Shown in pieces: positions 1-12,231 of a stretch of DNA of 64,000 nt; position 1 is the first letter of the stretch; the number at the start of each line of letters is the position of its first letter. This stretch comes from Hybos culiciformis. Its lineage: Eukaryota; Arthropoda; Insecta; Diptera; Hybotidae. The notes below the pieces were generated by a model. It was not told the DNA's origin. It worked only from the letters and a program-made list of their open reading frames with translations, and ran no database searches. Position numbers and translations under genes: made by a program. The stretch spans positions 1-64,000 of the forward strand of contig CAXFZM010000180.1 of assembly GCA_964007475.1 (NCBI GenBank). Direction: 5' to 3'.

Positions 1-35
1 AACTTGCCTTATTTAATACTGTATTATTTGTAAGC

Positions 36-142
36 CTAAGAAGCATTAAATTCTATTATTGTGCTTCCGATATAGAAAAACTCACGCTTGGTGCCTGATA
101 TGGAACCATAAATACCACCACGTCCACGTCTTTGGTTCTGAG
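36..142 (-). pseudogene. 3'-terminal coding piece of an exon split by a hAT insertion
   Basis: Read on the minus strand, an open frame runs from the hAT junction to a TAG at 36-38. It encodes a short basic, glycine-rich stretch (NQRRGRGGIYGS) followed by alternating hydrophobic residues and ends in EFNAS. If the hAT element at 143-3931 and one copy of its 8-bp target duplication are removed, the same frame continues upstream into 3940-4012 without a stop. So the transposon apparently landed inside a reading frame. I do not recognise the protein; a vague resemblance to small secreted insect proteins of the MBF2 type is too weak to use. The frame is short and could be chance, but its continuity across the insertion is notable. 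Confidence 0.35.
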
Positions 143-490
143 CAGGGCCGTGCCTGAGTTCATGGCCGCCTGCGTGCAAGCTGGTAAAGCCGCCTTTAAG
201 CCACACTGAGAAAAAAACGATAGTATAATTACGGAAAAACATAGTATAAAATACACAAGGCTTCGGCAGTTTTCAGCCTACCAAGTACTTGTATACAATA
301 ACCAAGTTATTTAAGTTGTTTTAAGAAAATTAAGCTTTGTTAAATCAACTTAGTTTTTTGTATAAAATATACTTTTTAATATGTTAACTTATCGAAGTGG
401 CTTAGGTAATTCATACATGGCAAAGTATTTTGTACAAAACATCGAAGTAACTTTAAAAACCCCTCAAATCAAAAAACAGTTCAAATGGGT

Positions 491-521
491 TTTTTTATTT
501 ATTTATTTATTTATTTATTTA
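491..521. repeat. (ATTT)n microsatellite
   Basis: About six perfect ATTT units. On the minus strand this looks like the AAAT-type tail left by some non-LTR retrotransposons, but no attached coding relic was found. Confidence 0.7.
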
Positions 522-2337
522 ACAATCTAAAGGAAAATCCTTATTTTTACAAAAAATTTTATTACAAAAAGTTTGTCTAAGATTGAATTGAATTAATAAT
601 ATTAAAGTGAAAAAAATCATTATTAATATAGCAACAATAAAGAAGTTAAAGCAAAAAAAAAATTAAAATAAAAAAACATATCTATATATATATATACATA
701 TTACGTTAACCTAATGATTCTAAAGTTATAAAAAAAAAAAATATGTGAGTCTCGGGACACACGGAAGAAGTGAAACTTCATGGCAAGTAGTATTTTTTGG
801 GAAGGCTAAATAAATATTTAAAATGGCCCAGTGCATATAAGATATGACGCCGATCGATTTTTTCGACGGCGACTAGTTGATTTTTGCCCTTCGAATGCTG
901 CGGTCAGTCGACTTAAAATTACTTGTTTGGGAATTCGGCGGCTTAGAAAAAATTAAAACCCAGCGACTGCTTATACCTTGTTCGCATTCTAATTTAAATT
1001 CACTTATATTCCGGAAAACAAATTACCGTTCGCAGAAGTGGAATTTAATGATGTATACAAAATTTAGAAATTTGTTGTTGAAAATTTTGACTTTTTATCT
1101 CACTTTTTATCAATTTTATTTTGTTTTTTTTTTTTATTTTGACTCGAATTTGAAAAAAAAAATTGTTGCCAACTATAACAAAATTTCAAAAAGTGAGTGA
1201 AAGTAACTATAAATATAGAATTTTAACTCTGACAAACTAGAATATGAAAGTGGAATATACATATTCCGGAATATATTTTTATATGAAAAATCTAGTTCAT
1301 TTTCCTGAAATATTCCGGAAATATACTATTCCACAAATATTCTCCTAATGAGAACACCATATTAGAGATAAAAGCATTTAAAAATTCTAAAATACTTTTT
1401 AAGCTCAAAAACTTTACTGGCATAAAATTATTTCAAAATGGCTATATTTATGGCAACACTGATTGCAGATGATTTCTACTATATTTTAAGCTGTAAACAC
1501 AATTCCGGTTATTAGCGACAATAATGTATGAAAAAACAGCAGCGTGGCTTAAATCATGTTTTCTTTTTGTTGCCCGAAAAGTTTAACCTAAAATAACTTT
1601 TGCAAATATGCCTGAAAAATTTCATGTTTATTAGTACTTCTTCTGAAAAGGAATTGTAAAAAAATATTCCTCCTGCATTTTATTAGTGTAATTTAATGTC
1701 AAAAATAAATTACACCAACAAACTACAAATTACACTAAGAAAAATTAATATCATAAATAAATTATCTACAAAATAGGTGCATTGGAACATTTTTATTCAG
1801 AATACATATTTATATTCCAAAAACTTTTTGAAAATTAGCAGTAATAATTAATAAATGAAATATTTGTTATTCAATAATTTAAAATAAATTATATTTCCCT
1901 TCAATCGAAAAAAAAAATAGTATTTTCGACTTTAATTCTGAGCTAATATAGAGTAGGTTATTGCGCTGATAAGCTTCATTAAGTTGCTAGCGGCTGTCGG
2001 ATTTATCATCAGCTGACAAATAAATTTTTTCTTTTTTCTTTTTTTTTTGCCTTTTTTTTTGACAATAATCGTTTGAATTTTGACAATAATCGTTTGAATT
2101 TTGTTTTATTTTTTGACAATAATTGTTCTGTTTTTGACACTTACATTTTTTTCACTCTCAATCACAATGCCTCTAAAGAAGTTTCAGTTCAAAAAAAAAA
2201 AATCAAGCGACTACGGATATGAGGTGTGATGAAGCACGTCCAAGAACGATAAAGAGGAATAAAACAGAAACTTTTCAAGAAAAAGAACCAATAAATTGAT
2301 AAAATATCAGTAAATAAGCAAGTGACAATTCAGTATC

Positions 2338-2565
2338 TTATTGGATTTGATTAATGTTGAAAAAATCTAGAATTAACTTAGCGAACTTCTTATGAGACTG
2401 GGCATTTTTGATAGTGTTAGGCAGGCGGTTCCACATTGAAGCACTGCGAATAATGAACGACTGAGAAGCAATATTAAGCCTATGAATAGGAATAATAATT
2501 GAATAAGATCTTGCTGACTGAGAAAAAGTTATGTAATCGAAAAGATATTCAGGTTGTTTATTTTG
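2338..2565 (-). pseudogene. non-LTR retrotransposon ORF2 C-terminal relic
   Basis: The minus-strand translation contains HRLNIASQSFIIRSASMWNRLP followed by a helical end terminating in FFNINQIQ and a stop. The block with R..S..WN.LP is the usual C-terminal signature after the reverse transcriptase and thumb region of CR1/jockey-type LINEs. Nothing upstream encodes RT: on the 5' side it runs into a long T/G-rich low-complexity run (about 2578-2692), so this is only a terminal scrap. It lies inside the hAT element at 143-3931. Confidence 0.6.
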
Positions 2566-2869
2566 AATTATTTTATTTGTTTTTTTTTTTGTTTTTTTCT
2601 GTTTTTTTTGGTTTTTTTTGTTTTTTTTTTGTTTTTTTTTTGTTTTTTTTTGTTTTTTTTGTTTTTTTTTTTGTTTTTTTTTATGTTTATTAAAAGGGAT
2701 TAAAAACATTATGTTAAAAAAATTAAATTTGACAAAATTAAAGATTAAGAGCTCTCACTGTGGGAAATAGGTCTTGGTTTTGCTTTGTAGGGTTAATGCA
2801 ATCTCGACTGAAGTGATTTTTGATATGAGTGAGCCGGATTTTGAAAATTTTGTGTTTTTTTGGCTTAAA

Positions 2870-3645
2870 TTGGTTTTTGAAAAACTTGAACATTATTAGC
2901 TGAGATTGTGCAGAAAAGGAAACAGATAATAAAAAAAATTAAACACAGAAATAAAGCTAAAATATCACTCTCCAGGGCTTTTTAATTTTCTAAACAATTT
3001 TTAATTAATTTCATTTAATTTTAAAATTTTTTTTGATTTTTTTTTATAAATTGCAGTTTCTGCACAGAAATAAAATTCAAATACAGTCTTTTGAAATTCC
3101 CCTACTGTTTTACCTCGATAATAAGGACCGGTCCCTCTATTTAACTTTTTTTGTACAAGACTTTTATATTAGTTCATATAAATTATCGAATAAAGGGACC
3201 GCATAATACAAGGACCGAACCTTCTATTCGAATATTTTTAAAAACAAAATGTTTAAAATGTGTAGACGAACATTTTAGGTAAATGGTTGTTTACACGAGT
3301 TATTTTATTTATTACTCGCTTAACTGCGCTTCGTTCGTAATAAAAAAAAAATTAATAATTAATATTTTTTCGATTGTAGCAGTGTTTTTTTTTAAAAGCG
3401 GTTCGTGGTGAGAGATGTAAAAGCTGCTTAATTTTTTCGAACATAAGGACCGGGCCTTCTATTTAAATAGAATAGAAAATATCTAGGGAAGACAGTAGAG
3501 GTGTTTTTCTTAAAATTTTTGTCGCATTTTTCACAGCACTGGAGAGTGATATTTTAGCTTTATTTCTGCGTTTGATTTTTTTTATTATCTGTTTCCTTTA
3601 TACTGCACAATCTCAGGAAATATGTTCAAGTTTTTCAAAGGCTAA
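2870..3645. repeat. foldback element with ~105-bp inverted ends
   Basis: The stretch 2870-2975 (ending in ctctccaggg) returns in inverted orientation at 3538-3645, with small differences. Between the arms, the phrase ataaggaccgg recurs three times with variation (about 3120, 3210, 3440). No coding frame is seen. It is a MITE-like foldback nested in the hAT element. Confidence 0.65.
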
Positions 3646-3931
3646 TTTAATCTTAAATCGAAAAAATTATTAAATTGAAAATTATAATGGAAAAACAGAT
3701 ATTTTTAAAATTAAGGAAATTCATCAATAATTAAGGTTTTGTTTACCTTTTGTAAAAACATAGATAATTATTTTTTCCTTTTTTGTTAAATAGAACCAAA
3801 TATAAGGATTGATAACATAATAACAACTCAACACGATTTCGAATAAGAAATTAATTTAATTTCTTTGGCCGCCTTTAAATTAGCCGCCTGCGGGCGGCGC
3901 CCGCAATGAACTATTTACAGGCTCGGCCCTG

Positions 3932-4012
3932 GTTCTGAGAATAACTAAGAGTGGTATATTCGTAAAAGATTATTATATTGATTTCAATAGCATGTGTAGC
4001 AATTACATTGTG
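3932..4012 (-). pseudogene. upstream coding piece of the exon split by the hAT insertion
   Basis: On the minus strand the frame is open from just after two adjacent TAG triplets (4013-4018) down to the target duplication. It joins in frame with 36-142 once the hAT element and one gttctgag copy are removed. The peptide is short, with alternating hydrophobic residues, and unrecognised. Identity as a real exon rests only on frame continuity. Confidence 0.3.
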
Positions 4013-4184
4013 CTACTAATGTTCGAAAACTTATAAAAACTAAAATAAATTTATTTCGCGAAAACGATCAGCTACGATTTCGTTAAAAGCAGTTCTGGAA
4101 TCTGTGATAATGCTGCTATTAAGCTGTGAAGTTGGTTTTTGGCGTCATTTTTATCAAACCTAAAATTGGTTGAAGACCACTGTG

Positions 4185-4365
4185 TGCCAATGTGTTTCTA
4201 AAATGTGAAATTTTATCTGCTCTATCAAAATATTTTGCAAGGATACACATATTTTGTTTTGTTTTTTTTTTTATTCCTGTATGTGAAAATAAATTTATGA
4301 AATTTTTTTTTAAATGCAATATAAGTGTAATTTCCGAATGAATAATTTAAATATGTACATCATAT
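4185..4365 (-). repeat. dispersed repeat, inverted partner at 43655-43850
   Basis: The reverse complement of this stretch matches 43655-43850 with few changes, for example the shared ttcggaaattacactta and attggcac ends. Function and class are unknown. The flanks differ, so it is a dispersed repeat rather than part of a larger duplication. Confidence 0.75.
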
Positions 4366-4999
4366 AAATTAAACTCTAAAAGTATGAGGTATATTTACAA
4401 TAAATGTGACTGGAAAAGCAGTGAAAAATGCAAATTACTAGGTATGTATAGATTAATTAAGAAAGTTATGGTGGTCCGTATTAGGCTTTCGTTAGACCAT
4501 CATTATCACATTATTAAAAAATCCAATTTTTATAATAAACTAACATCAAAAATTGATATCAGATAATGACAAAAAAATTTATCCAAAATTCAACATTATT
4601 ACATTTTATTTAGAATTACAAAATATATCCTGACTGATTTTTTAATAGATATTCTTTATACGGGAGGACTATTCAGTTGTATATGATTGTATCACATTCA
4701 ATTGAATCATTTATATCACACTAGTACTGAATTAAATTCGAGATGTAAGGAAAATCTTTTTATCTTAATTTTTGCATTTCACTTTTTTATTTCATGAAAA
4801 CATTTTTGATGGTTTTTTTAAGTTCTTTTTTTTTTTTTTGGAGAATTCTCTATTCGATTTTTTTTTATTATACTCCCAAACATTTTACACACAAATATAC
4901 AATATATAGTACGTTGTAATCATCTAATACAGCGGTGTCCAACAGAAATTTGTTTGTAGCCACAATCGCTATTTTTAAATAACGATATTCGCCACTTAA

Positions 5000-6306
5000 G
5001 AGGACTTGGTACCAGTTTGGATTTTTTGTCCCAGAATTTGATTGAAAAGCCGTTTCAGATTATTTTAAAGTTTAATTTAAAAAAAACATCTCATTCAAAA
5101 CCTCAGGAATGTTTCATACTTTAAAATGGTATAAAACTTTTTAGAATCGGTTCAGGCTAACTGCTCGAAATTTCTTCAAAAGCATTTTGTGACATAAAAA
5201 AATAGTTTTGAAGAGATTCCGAGCACTTCCCGATCAACCATTCTTTATACTTACGCGAAGAATCTTTATTAAAATCACGAGTATTTGCCTTTACCGATTG
5301 TTAGCAATCGATGCGGGATTTTAAAGTTGTCCAGTCACAAATAAGTATCGATTGGTATCAAAAAATCTTTAACATATTTTCCGAAATAAATCAAAAAAAA
5401 ATTTTATTTATTTTTTTTTATTATTATTTTTGTTTATTTAGTTTTTTTTTTTTTATTATAAATTTTTTTTCATATATATTTATAGGTAATATTTATTTAA
5501 ATTACATTTTTAATACAATTTATTTTTGCTCTGCTATCGGGGTTTGAACCTGCGTCCCTTACGTTCATGTGTTAGCATCTTAGCCATTCAGCTACATCCT
5601 ATGATAATTTTTGCCAATCAAAAGTAAAATTTAAATTACTATTGATTTTTTTAAAATATTTATCGACTTTTATTACAAAATTTAATTTTTATATGAAGAA
5701 AAATATTAAAGAACTGCATCGAATTTTAGTGTTATAAAATTTAAAAGTTAAGTAAATATATTCCGATATAAAAAATCATATCGTCAGCAGTTCAAATTCT
5801 TCAAAAAATGGTGACTATCCATAAAGATATTTCTTTTAAATTATTTTAAAGAAAATTAGAAAAATAATTTTATCGATTCATAAAGTTTTTCGACGTTTCC
5901 TGGTTATATCGAAATTTAACTAAAGTTTTATTGCAATCTTTTAAAGGCGATGCAATAAATATAAAGATTTTTTTTTAAAGAAAGTTTCAACGAAATATGA
6001 TAAATATTTTTAAAGTTAATTAACGTTTGTTAAATAATTTTAAATATTATTATAGAAGTGTAAAACATATTCTGTATATCGATTTTTCTGCCCAATTCGG
6101 TGCAAGACTTTTAAATATTCTTCAAGAAATATAAAGAATGGTTGATCGGGTTAGCCTTAACCGATTCTAAAAAGTTTTGTACCCTTTTAAAGTATCAAAC
6201 AGTTCGAAGGTTGTGAATGAAATGTTTTTTCTAAATTAAACTTTAAAATAATCTTCAAAAAAATTTTGGGACAAAAAATCAAAACTGGTACCAAGTCCGA
6301 GTCCCC
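5000..6306. mobile_element. TTAA-flanked element with ~250-bp inverted arms
   Basis: TTAA stands at 4996-4999 and 6307-6310. The arms begin near gaggacttggtaccag on the left and ggggactcggacttgg (reverse complement of the right end), and remain complementary for about 250 bp, ending near the shared phrase aatggttgatcggg. TTAA flanks suggest piggyBac-type mobilisation. The interior holds a tRNA-like block but no protein frame. Part of its right half recurs at 10551-10930. Confidence 0.7.
5529..5607 (-). repeat. tRNA-derived (SINE-like) head, not an intact tRNA
   Basis: On the minus strand the A-box-like tagctgaatgg is followed about 40 bases later by the B-box-like ggttcaaaccccg, the spacing of an internal pol III promoter. 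No acceptor stem pairs across the ends and the T stem is imperfect, so a functional tRNA is unlikely. It lies inside the long-TIR element. Confidence 0.55.
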
Positions 6307-6389
6307 TTAACCTCTTCTCGCATGCATTATGAATTAATAAGAAAAACAAATTTCTTTTAGCATAACTAGTTTAGAAATTAAAAGTGGGG

Positions 6390-7126
6390 GATGGAAATAA
6401 GGCCGCAGGAAATAAGGCCGCGACGTTTTTTTGTTGCGGTCTTATTTCATTTTGAAAAATGAAATAAGGCCGCGAAGATTTTTTCGCGGCCTTATTTCGT
6501 TTTTCAAAATGAAATAAGGCCGCGAAAAAATCCTCGCGGTCTTATTTCATTTTGAAAAATGAAATAAGACCGCAAAAAATTCCTCGCGGCCTTATTTCGT
6601 TTTGAAAAATGAAATAAGGCCGCGACAAAAAAAAACAATTATTCGGAGGGCTAATTTCATTTTTATAAACGAAATAAGGCCGCGTAATCTTGTGAGGTGA
6701 GCACACAGGGCAGGGGGCAGCAGGGCGGCGGGCGGGCGGTTGGTCAGTGGGATTTGCGGCGCAAATCCCACTGACCAACCGCCCGCCCGCCGCCCTGCTG
6801 CCCCCTGCCCTGTGTGCTCACCTCACAAGATTACGCGGCCTTATTTCGTTTATAAAAATGAAATAAGGCCGCGAAAAAATCCTCGCGGCCTTATTTCATT
6901 TTTCAAAATGAAATTAGGCCTCCGATTAATTTTTTTTTTGTCGCGGTCTTATTTCATTTTTCAAAACGAAATAAGGCCGCGAGGAATTTTATGCGGTCTT
7001 ATTTCATTTTTCAAAATGAAATAAGACCGCGAGGATTTTTTCGCGGCCTTATTTCATTTTTCAAAATGAAATAAGACCGCAACAAAAAACCTATCGCGGC
7101 CTTATTTCCCGCGGCCTTATTTCACT
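6390..7126. repeat. ~735-bp near-perfect palindrome built of smaller palindromes
   Basis: The symmetry centre is base 6759, within gatttgcggcgcaaatc, with no loop. Arms of about 365 bp are nearly perfectly complementary. Each arm is a series of units of the form gcggccttatttcatttt followed by its own inverse, plus a GC-rich central 80 bp. Because the arms mirror each other, both strands show the same spurious open frame starting MVSGIC. The class is unknown; it behaves like a foldback element. It is far richer in GC than its surroundings. Confidence 0.9.
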
Positions 7127-7480
7127 GCGCCATTAAAAGTTTACATCCTTTTTTATCAAAAATAAGGCTCTACCTTGCTCGGTGTCGATTTTAGAGAAGT
7201 GGCATCAAGTGTGCCAAAAACACACTGTGAATGCAAAATTACTGAAGAATATATATAAGTGGAAAAAACATAAATATTTTTTTTTATAAAGTTATTTATT
7301 GAAACATTACGTATATCGTATATACAAACTTAATTTCAAAAATGTAATATTACCTTTTATTTCTTATAGGTAATTTATATTTTAAATATTTAAAAATAAA
7401 ATAAAAGTAACTTCAGTTTTATAAACATAAACATAAACAAAAATAATAAAAAATCTTAATAATCAAAAAAAAAACTATTT

Positions 7481-9203
7481 TTATTTGCTATGGAAATTTT
7501 CCATACATTCGGGACAAACTGGTTCTTGACATTTGCCACAAATATATCGAGTTCGACGTCTACACAAGAGATCATGACATCTTGGGGCTGATTTAGCTAC
7601 AACCTTTTTTGGATAGTGTTTATTTTCATCAAAACGAACCCGAGAAATTTGGTATTCGTGAGAAGTTTTGACCTTTTTTGGCGGAGGCGTTTTTTGAGAA
7701 ACATTTCCTATTTTTATTAGTTCATAAGCTAGCTTTGCTTTAAAATTTAAAAGTGGTACATCTTCAATAACTTTTCTATAGCAAATCCAAGAATTTACCA
7801 CAGACATATTCACAAGATGAAAAAATACTCTCAAGTACCATTTTTTAGATTTGAAACCGTGAGGATAGTGCGCTATCATTCGATCCATCAAGTCGACCCC
7901 TCCCATGAAATTATTATACTGTTGTATAATGTAGGGTCTGGTAATTTGGGTGATTACTTTATTTTTACGATCCATCGCCTAACATTATCTTCAGGGTATT
8001 TCCCAGCGAATGTTGAAGCCACATGCACCTCATTATTATCCTTCCATCTCAAAATTGTTATATTATCTGAAGAAGTTGTATAGGAACTTTCTCCTCTTTC
8101 CATTTTCTTACCTGACTTCAATTTCGCTTGAGCTTTTGAAGCTCTATTCATTCGTATGGTTCCAATGACATATATTTCTTTTTTTTGTAGATATCTCATA
8201 AGAGGCAGGCTTGTAAAAAGATTGTCTATATATAATTTGAAATTTTTTCCTTCCATATCATGACAAAGACGTACAACAGTGTCTCCAATTGGACCCAACA
8301 CAGCCTTGTTGACATCTTTACCCTGATAAAATTCAAAGCAATGGACATAACCATCTGCACTTGCTCGAACCCAAATTTTGAATCCCCACGGTTTCGGTTT
8401 ATTTCTAATATACTGTTTCATCGTGCTTCGACCTTTAAATGGTACGATCATTTCATCAACTGCTTGCATCTCAGGTGGAAGTCTCAAATTGTGAAAGCTT
8501 TCATGAAGAGCTGTTATAATCGGTCGTAATTTCCAAAATTTATCATTAGGCAAATGTTCTGATTCATTGTCAACAAAAAAAAAAAAAAAATTTCTTCGAA
8601 GCGATTTATTGACATATTGTCAGCTATAAGATCCATGCGCAAGGATGGGTTTGAAGACCAGTACATTCTTGTTTGAGGGTATTTTATATAAGTCATTATA
8701 ATATTGATTCCAAAATATATAAATAATTCTTTGGTAGTAACAACAAAATTAATTTTTCCGTTTTGATGAGCGAATCGAATGGTTTCAAATTGAATTTGCT
8801 CGAATAACTGTTTCGGAAACATTTGAAAGAAATAGTCAATTGGATCGCAGCCGTCTAATAAAATTAATTCTACACCTTTAAAAGGAGGTGGATTACTAGA
8901 ATGCATATTGTCTTTACCAGTATACCAAATTTCACGACGGTTGTTTTCTAAAACAGAATAATCTGGAACTATTTCATTTGCGGTATCTGGAACTACACTA
9001 GATTCCGTTTTATTTATGATATCTGGAACTATACTGGATTCTATTTCATTTACGACATCAATCGATTGATTTTCTCGGTTTTTTGAAAAAAATTCTTCCT
9101 CGAAATCCGAGCCAGAATCACAAGAAAAGTCTGCATCAGAATCTGATGGAAAATCCTCTAAAAGTCTTGCAATTTCTTCATTTGTTAGTCCTTTACGTGA
9201 CAT
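7481..9203 (-). pseudogene. piggyBac transposase, two frameshifts
   Basis: Three overlapping frames make up one piggyBac-type transposase (DDE_Tnp_1_7 family), which cuts and pastes at TTAA. The N-terminal frame (9203 to about 8580) has the usual acidic leader and the fold preceding the core. The middle frame (to about 7960) carries AVDEMIVPFKGR and YIDNLFTSLPL, and the last frame carries MGGVDLMDRM, so the expected catalytic aspartates are all present. The C-terminus is a cysteine-rich zinc-binding tail (CRRRTRYICGKCQEPVCPEC). One frame break lies in the A run near 8577-8590, the other near 7965. About 570 residues in total, a normal family length. It cannot make full-length protein as sequenced; both breaks could be checked as assembly errors. 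Confidence 0.9.
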
Positions 9204-10095
9204 CTGAAAATATATCGCAAATGCATGTTGTCACATTTGATGCCACTAAACAAATTATATTTTTTTCCCTAAAAACTCTCAAATTTTGCCAGAACTTTGA
9301 GTTAGTAACAAAATTTGAAAATTAAATTTTTCAAAAAAAAATTTTACTAACCTTTCAGACAAAAATTTCAATAAAAAAAATAATTTTTAAATTTTTTCAA
9401 AACACAAAATTTTTTTTCTCGTTTTCTGATTTTTTTTCAAACAAAATCCATAAACTACTATAGTATAAACGATCGGTAGACATCTTACAGAAAAAAAGAA
9501 AAGCTAAATAAGGGTTACCGCTTTGCTAAAATCATAAATCCCAGTTGGAATTTAAATTGTATTCAAATTACTTAAGTGGCATCATTTGTGTTCAAATGCG
9601 AGAAGAGGTAATATATATTTAGAAAAAATTCATTAATTATTGTGTCATTATAATTAACAAGTTGTTATTAAGATAAAATAAAAAATGTAAAATTTGACAA
9701 TTTTTGTTTGTTCTTTTTTTCATTTTCACATTTTGCCACCACAAGTTCGTTAATATAGAATAGATATTGTTTTGTCGTATTTTTTTTTTTTTTAAATAAA
9801 ATTTTTTGATTTGTTTTTGCTTTTTGACTGGCAAAAATATTGTTTTTTGTTATTTGTCTAAAGTCAAGCCATGGTGTGAAAACTTTATTTAATATAAAAA
9901 ATATTTCAATGCTGCATTCGCCACATTCACAAAGTCTATTCGCCACATGTGGCGAGTGGCGACTGTGTTGGACATCACTGATCTAATAAATTTGATGCTG
10001 GAATTCAATAATTCAGTTTGTTTATTTTAAAATGGTAAGCTTGCGATTTCGTATTTTGTATTTTCGTATTTGGTATTTTGTATTTCGTATTTTGT

Positions 10096-11774
10096 AGTAG
10101 ATTACAAACATGTTAAGAAAATTTGTTATTACAACGAGTTGTGTATACACAAAAGCACATAGACACGAGTCAATACTTATATCACGAGACCGTTAGGTCG
10201 AGCTGTATAACAAATTTTATTAACATGTTTTGTATACTGTTTTAATGTGCAGGTGAAAGGTAGTTGAAAACAATACATTTATAATGAAAAAAATAAACAA
10301 AAAAGTTCAAAATGAAGCAAGGAAATAAAATTTAATAAGGAAGTTTATTTAATTATCGAAATGATTTCAAACCGGAAGATTCCTAAAATATTAAAAAAAA
10401 AATTAGTAATTTTTCCAAAAAAAAATTATTCATTTTCTTTTTTTGCAAAAAAAAAATCGAATAATTTTTTTTTAGAAAAATTACTAATTTTTTTTTTATT
10501 ATTTTAGGAACTAATGGTCTTCTTAAATTTTATTTAATTTTATTTAATTTTATATCGAAATTTAACTAAAGTTTTATTGCAATCTTTTAAAGGCGATGCA
10601 ATAAATATAAAGATTTTTTTTTAAAGAAAGTTTCAACGAAATATGATAAATATTTTTAAAGTTAATTAACGTTTGTTAAATAATTTTAAATATTATTATA
10701 GAAGTGTAAAACATATTCTATATATCGATTTTTCTGCCCAATTCGGTGCAAGACTTTTAAATATTTTTCAAGAAATATAAAGAATGGTTGATCGGGTTAG
10801 CCTTAACCGATTCTAAAAAGTTTTGTACCCTTTTAAAGTATCAAACAGTTCGAAGGTTGTGAATGAAATGTTTTTTCTAAATTAAACTTTAAAATAATCT
10901 AAAACTGGTTTTCAAAAAAATTTTGGGACATATTTTTAATTATTAAAAAAAATAATAATAATTTTATAATTATTTTTTTTATAATTAAAAATAAAATCAA
11001 ATAATAATTATATAATTTATATTTACAATAAATAATCTCCTTGTTGCTGCCATTTTCCTCGTTTGTTGATAAAAGAAAAAAAAATTCTTACTTGACATTT
11101 GACAATCACAGCAAACTTTATAATGACAACAAAGATATTTTCAGGGTTACCATTGTTCTATTTTTATTCATTTTGTTTTTTTGAATAAAAATAAGTGCAA
11201 TTTTTGAAGTGTGGTTTAAATTTTTGTACTAAAATCCAACCACACTCGTTTAAAAATTTAGTAGTAGAGGTTCGAAGATCCTTTAAAAATAGTAGATTGA
11301 AACACATGTTAAGAAAATTCATCGACTGATCGACTGGCCGCTTTTTAGAAGAAAAAAAAATAGCCGCGTATTTTTTTATTGGTTCTTTTTTTTTTTTTTT
11401 TTTTTGCTCAGAGGGAAAATATAGATTAGCTCAGAGGGAAAATTTAGATTTTAGCATTATAAACTAAGCTTTGTTTGACATTGATATGATGCATGTGAGA
11501 GGTATACATTTGCAATTTTTTATTTTTTGGTATTTGTCTGTATTGAAATATTGTGAGTGTGAGTGATATTATTTTTGTTTATAGTATTACGCAGTTCAAA
11601 ATGAAGAATGTAAATACAATATAGAGCAATGTAAATACAATTTACATCACAGGGAAATGTAAATACAATTTACATTCCTCTATAATTGCATGTGTATTGA
11701 TGCATGTAATGGACCATTTACCGAGCTAAATTTGCGAATGTAAATACAACTTACCGAAGACATGCGCATTAAAA
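10096..11774. mobile_element. element A, copy 1 (unclassified repeat)
   Basis: It starts at agtagattacaa and ends at gacatgcgcattaaa, as does copy 2 (18611-20122); copy 3 (22841-23540) shares only the right end. An internal block at about 11288 repeats the start motif (agtagattgaaacacatg). The right end carries several atgtaaatacaatttacat hairpins. There are no coding frames or clear inverted termini. A 380-bp piece of the long-TIR element interrupts this copy. Confidence 0.75.
10551..10930 (+). repeat. truncated copy of the long-TIR element (right half)
   Basis: Nearly identical to about 5915-6270, including aatggttgatcgggttag and aaaatcttttaaa-type stretches. It sits between halves of element A that are contiguous in copy 2, so it is a later insertion into copy 1. 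Confidence 0.8.
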
Positions 11775-12231
11775 ATTGTTTAATATAGAATTAATAAAAT
11801 ATATTATTTTTTTTAAGTATGTGTATTTGTACATAATATGTATATTAGGGTGGTGCTTATTATGGGTTTATCCGAATTTCTTTGCTCCCAGGGGCTTAAA
11901 TGGTTTCAAATACATAAAAAATAATTGCCTCAAAATTCTAGCTCTTAATATTAACTTTAAGATAGTCCGCATTCCAGTCAAAGTTTCTCATATAAATAAC
12001 ATGGGAAAAATTTCATTTGTTCTTTAGAATTCCGTAGCTCTGCGACAAATGGATCAAAAGTAATTAATTGCGTCATGTTTATTGTAAATTTAACGCTCTA
12101 CAAAAAAGGTCTTTTATTATTTTTCGCTGAATCTATTGGCTTAAGAGTTATTCGAGCTCATGTGAAATTCTCATGTGAAATTCTCGTCTCTTAAAATCAC
12201 TGTATTTCAACATTTAATGTTTTTTTTACAG

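Larger units (their letters stand above)
143..3931. mobile_element. hAT-superfamily element (composite, non-coding interior)
   Basis: The left end is cagggccgtgcctgag and the right end reads ctcggccctg, an inverted pair starting CAG as in hAT elements. The 8-bp target duplication gttctgag is exact at 135-142 and 3932-3939. Subterminal sequences on both sides contain related gccgcct motifs. No hAT transposase domain was seen inside. The interior is AT-rich, with a TTTA microsatellite, a retrotransposon tail (2338-2565), a T/G-rich run and a foldback (2870-3645). About 250-2330 otherwise holds nothing I can identify. Confidence 0.85.
6311..9608. mobile_element. piggyBac-family element with broken transposase
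   Basis: Inverted ends cctcttctcgcat (left) and atgcgagaagagg (right) enclose a piggyBac transposase relic on the minus strand. TTAA adjoins the left end; the right flank reads taat, which would be TTAA less one T. The right flank returns directly into hAT sequence. A large palindrome (6390-7126) lies between the left end and the transposase. Confidence 0.75.
4930..9980. mobile_element. hAT element carrying nested insertions
   Basis: The left terminus is cagcggtgtccaacagaaat and the right terminus, reverse-complemented, is cagtgatgtccaacacagtc, a typical hAT inverted repeat. The 8-bp duplication atctaata is exact at 4922-4929 and 9981-9988. Nearly all of the interior is later insertion: a long-TIR element (5000-6306) and a piggyBac (6311-9608). 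The remaining hAT sequence (4930-4995 and 9609-9980) carries gccac motifs near both ends and no transposase domain that I recognise. Confidence 0.9.

Noticed and set aside
2499..2693. Phe-rich plus-strand frame
   Set aside because: Translation of a T/G low-complexity run opposite a LINE tail.
5529..5607. Intact tRNA gene
   Set aside because: A- and B-box-like phrases are there but acceptor and T stems do not pair properly.
6542..7024. Two frames with the same MVSGIC start on opposite strands
   Set aside because: Mirror images produced by the palindrome at 6390-7126.
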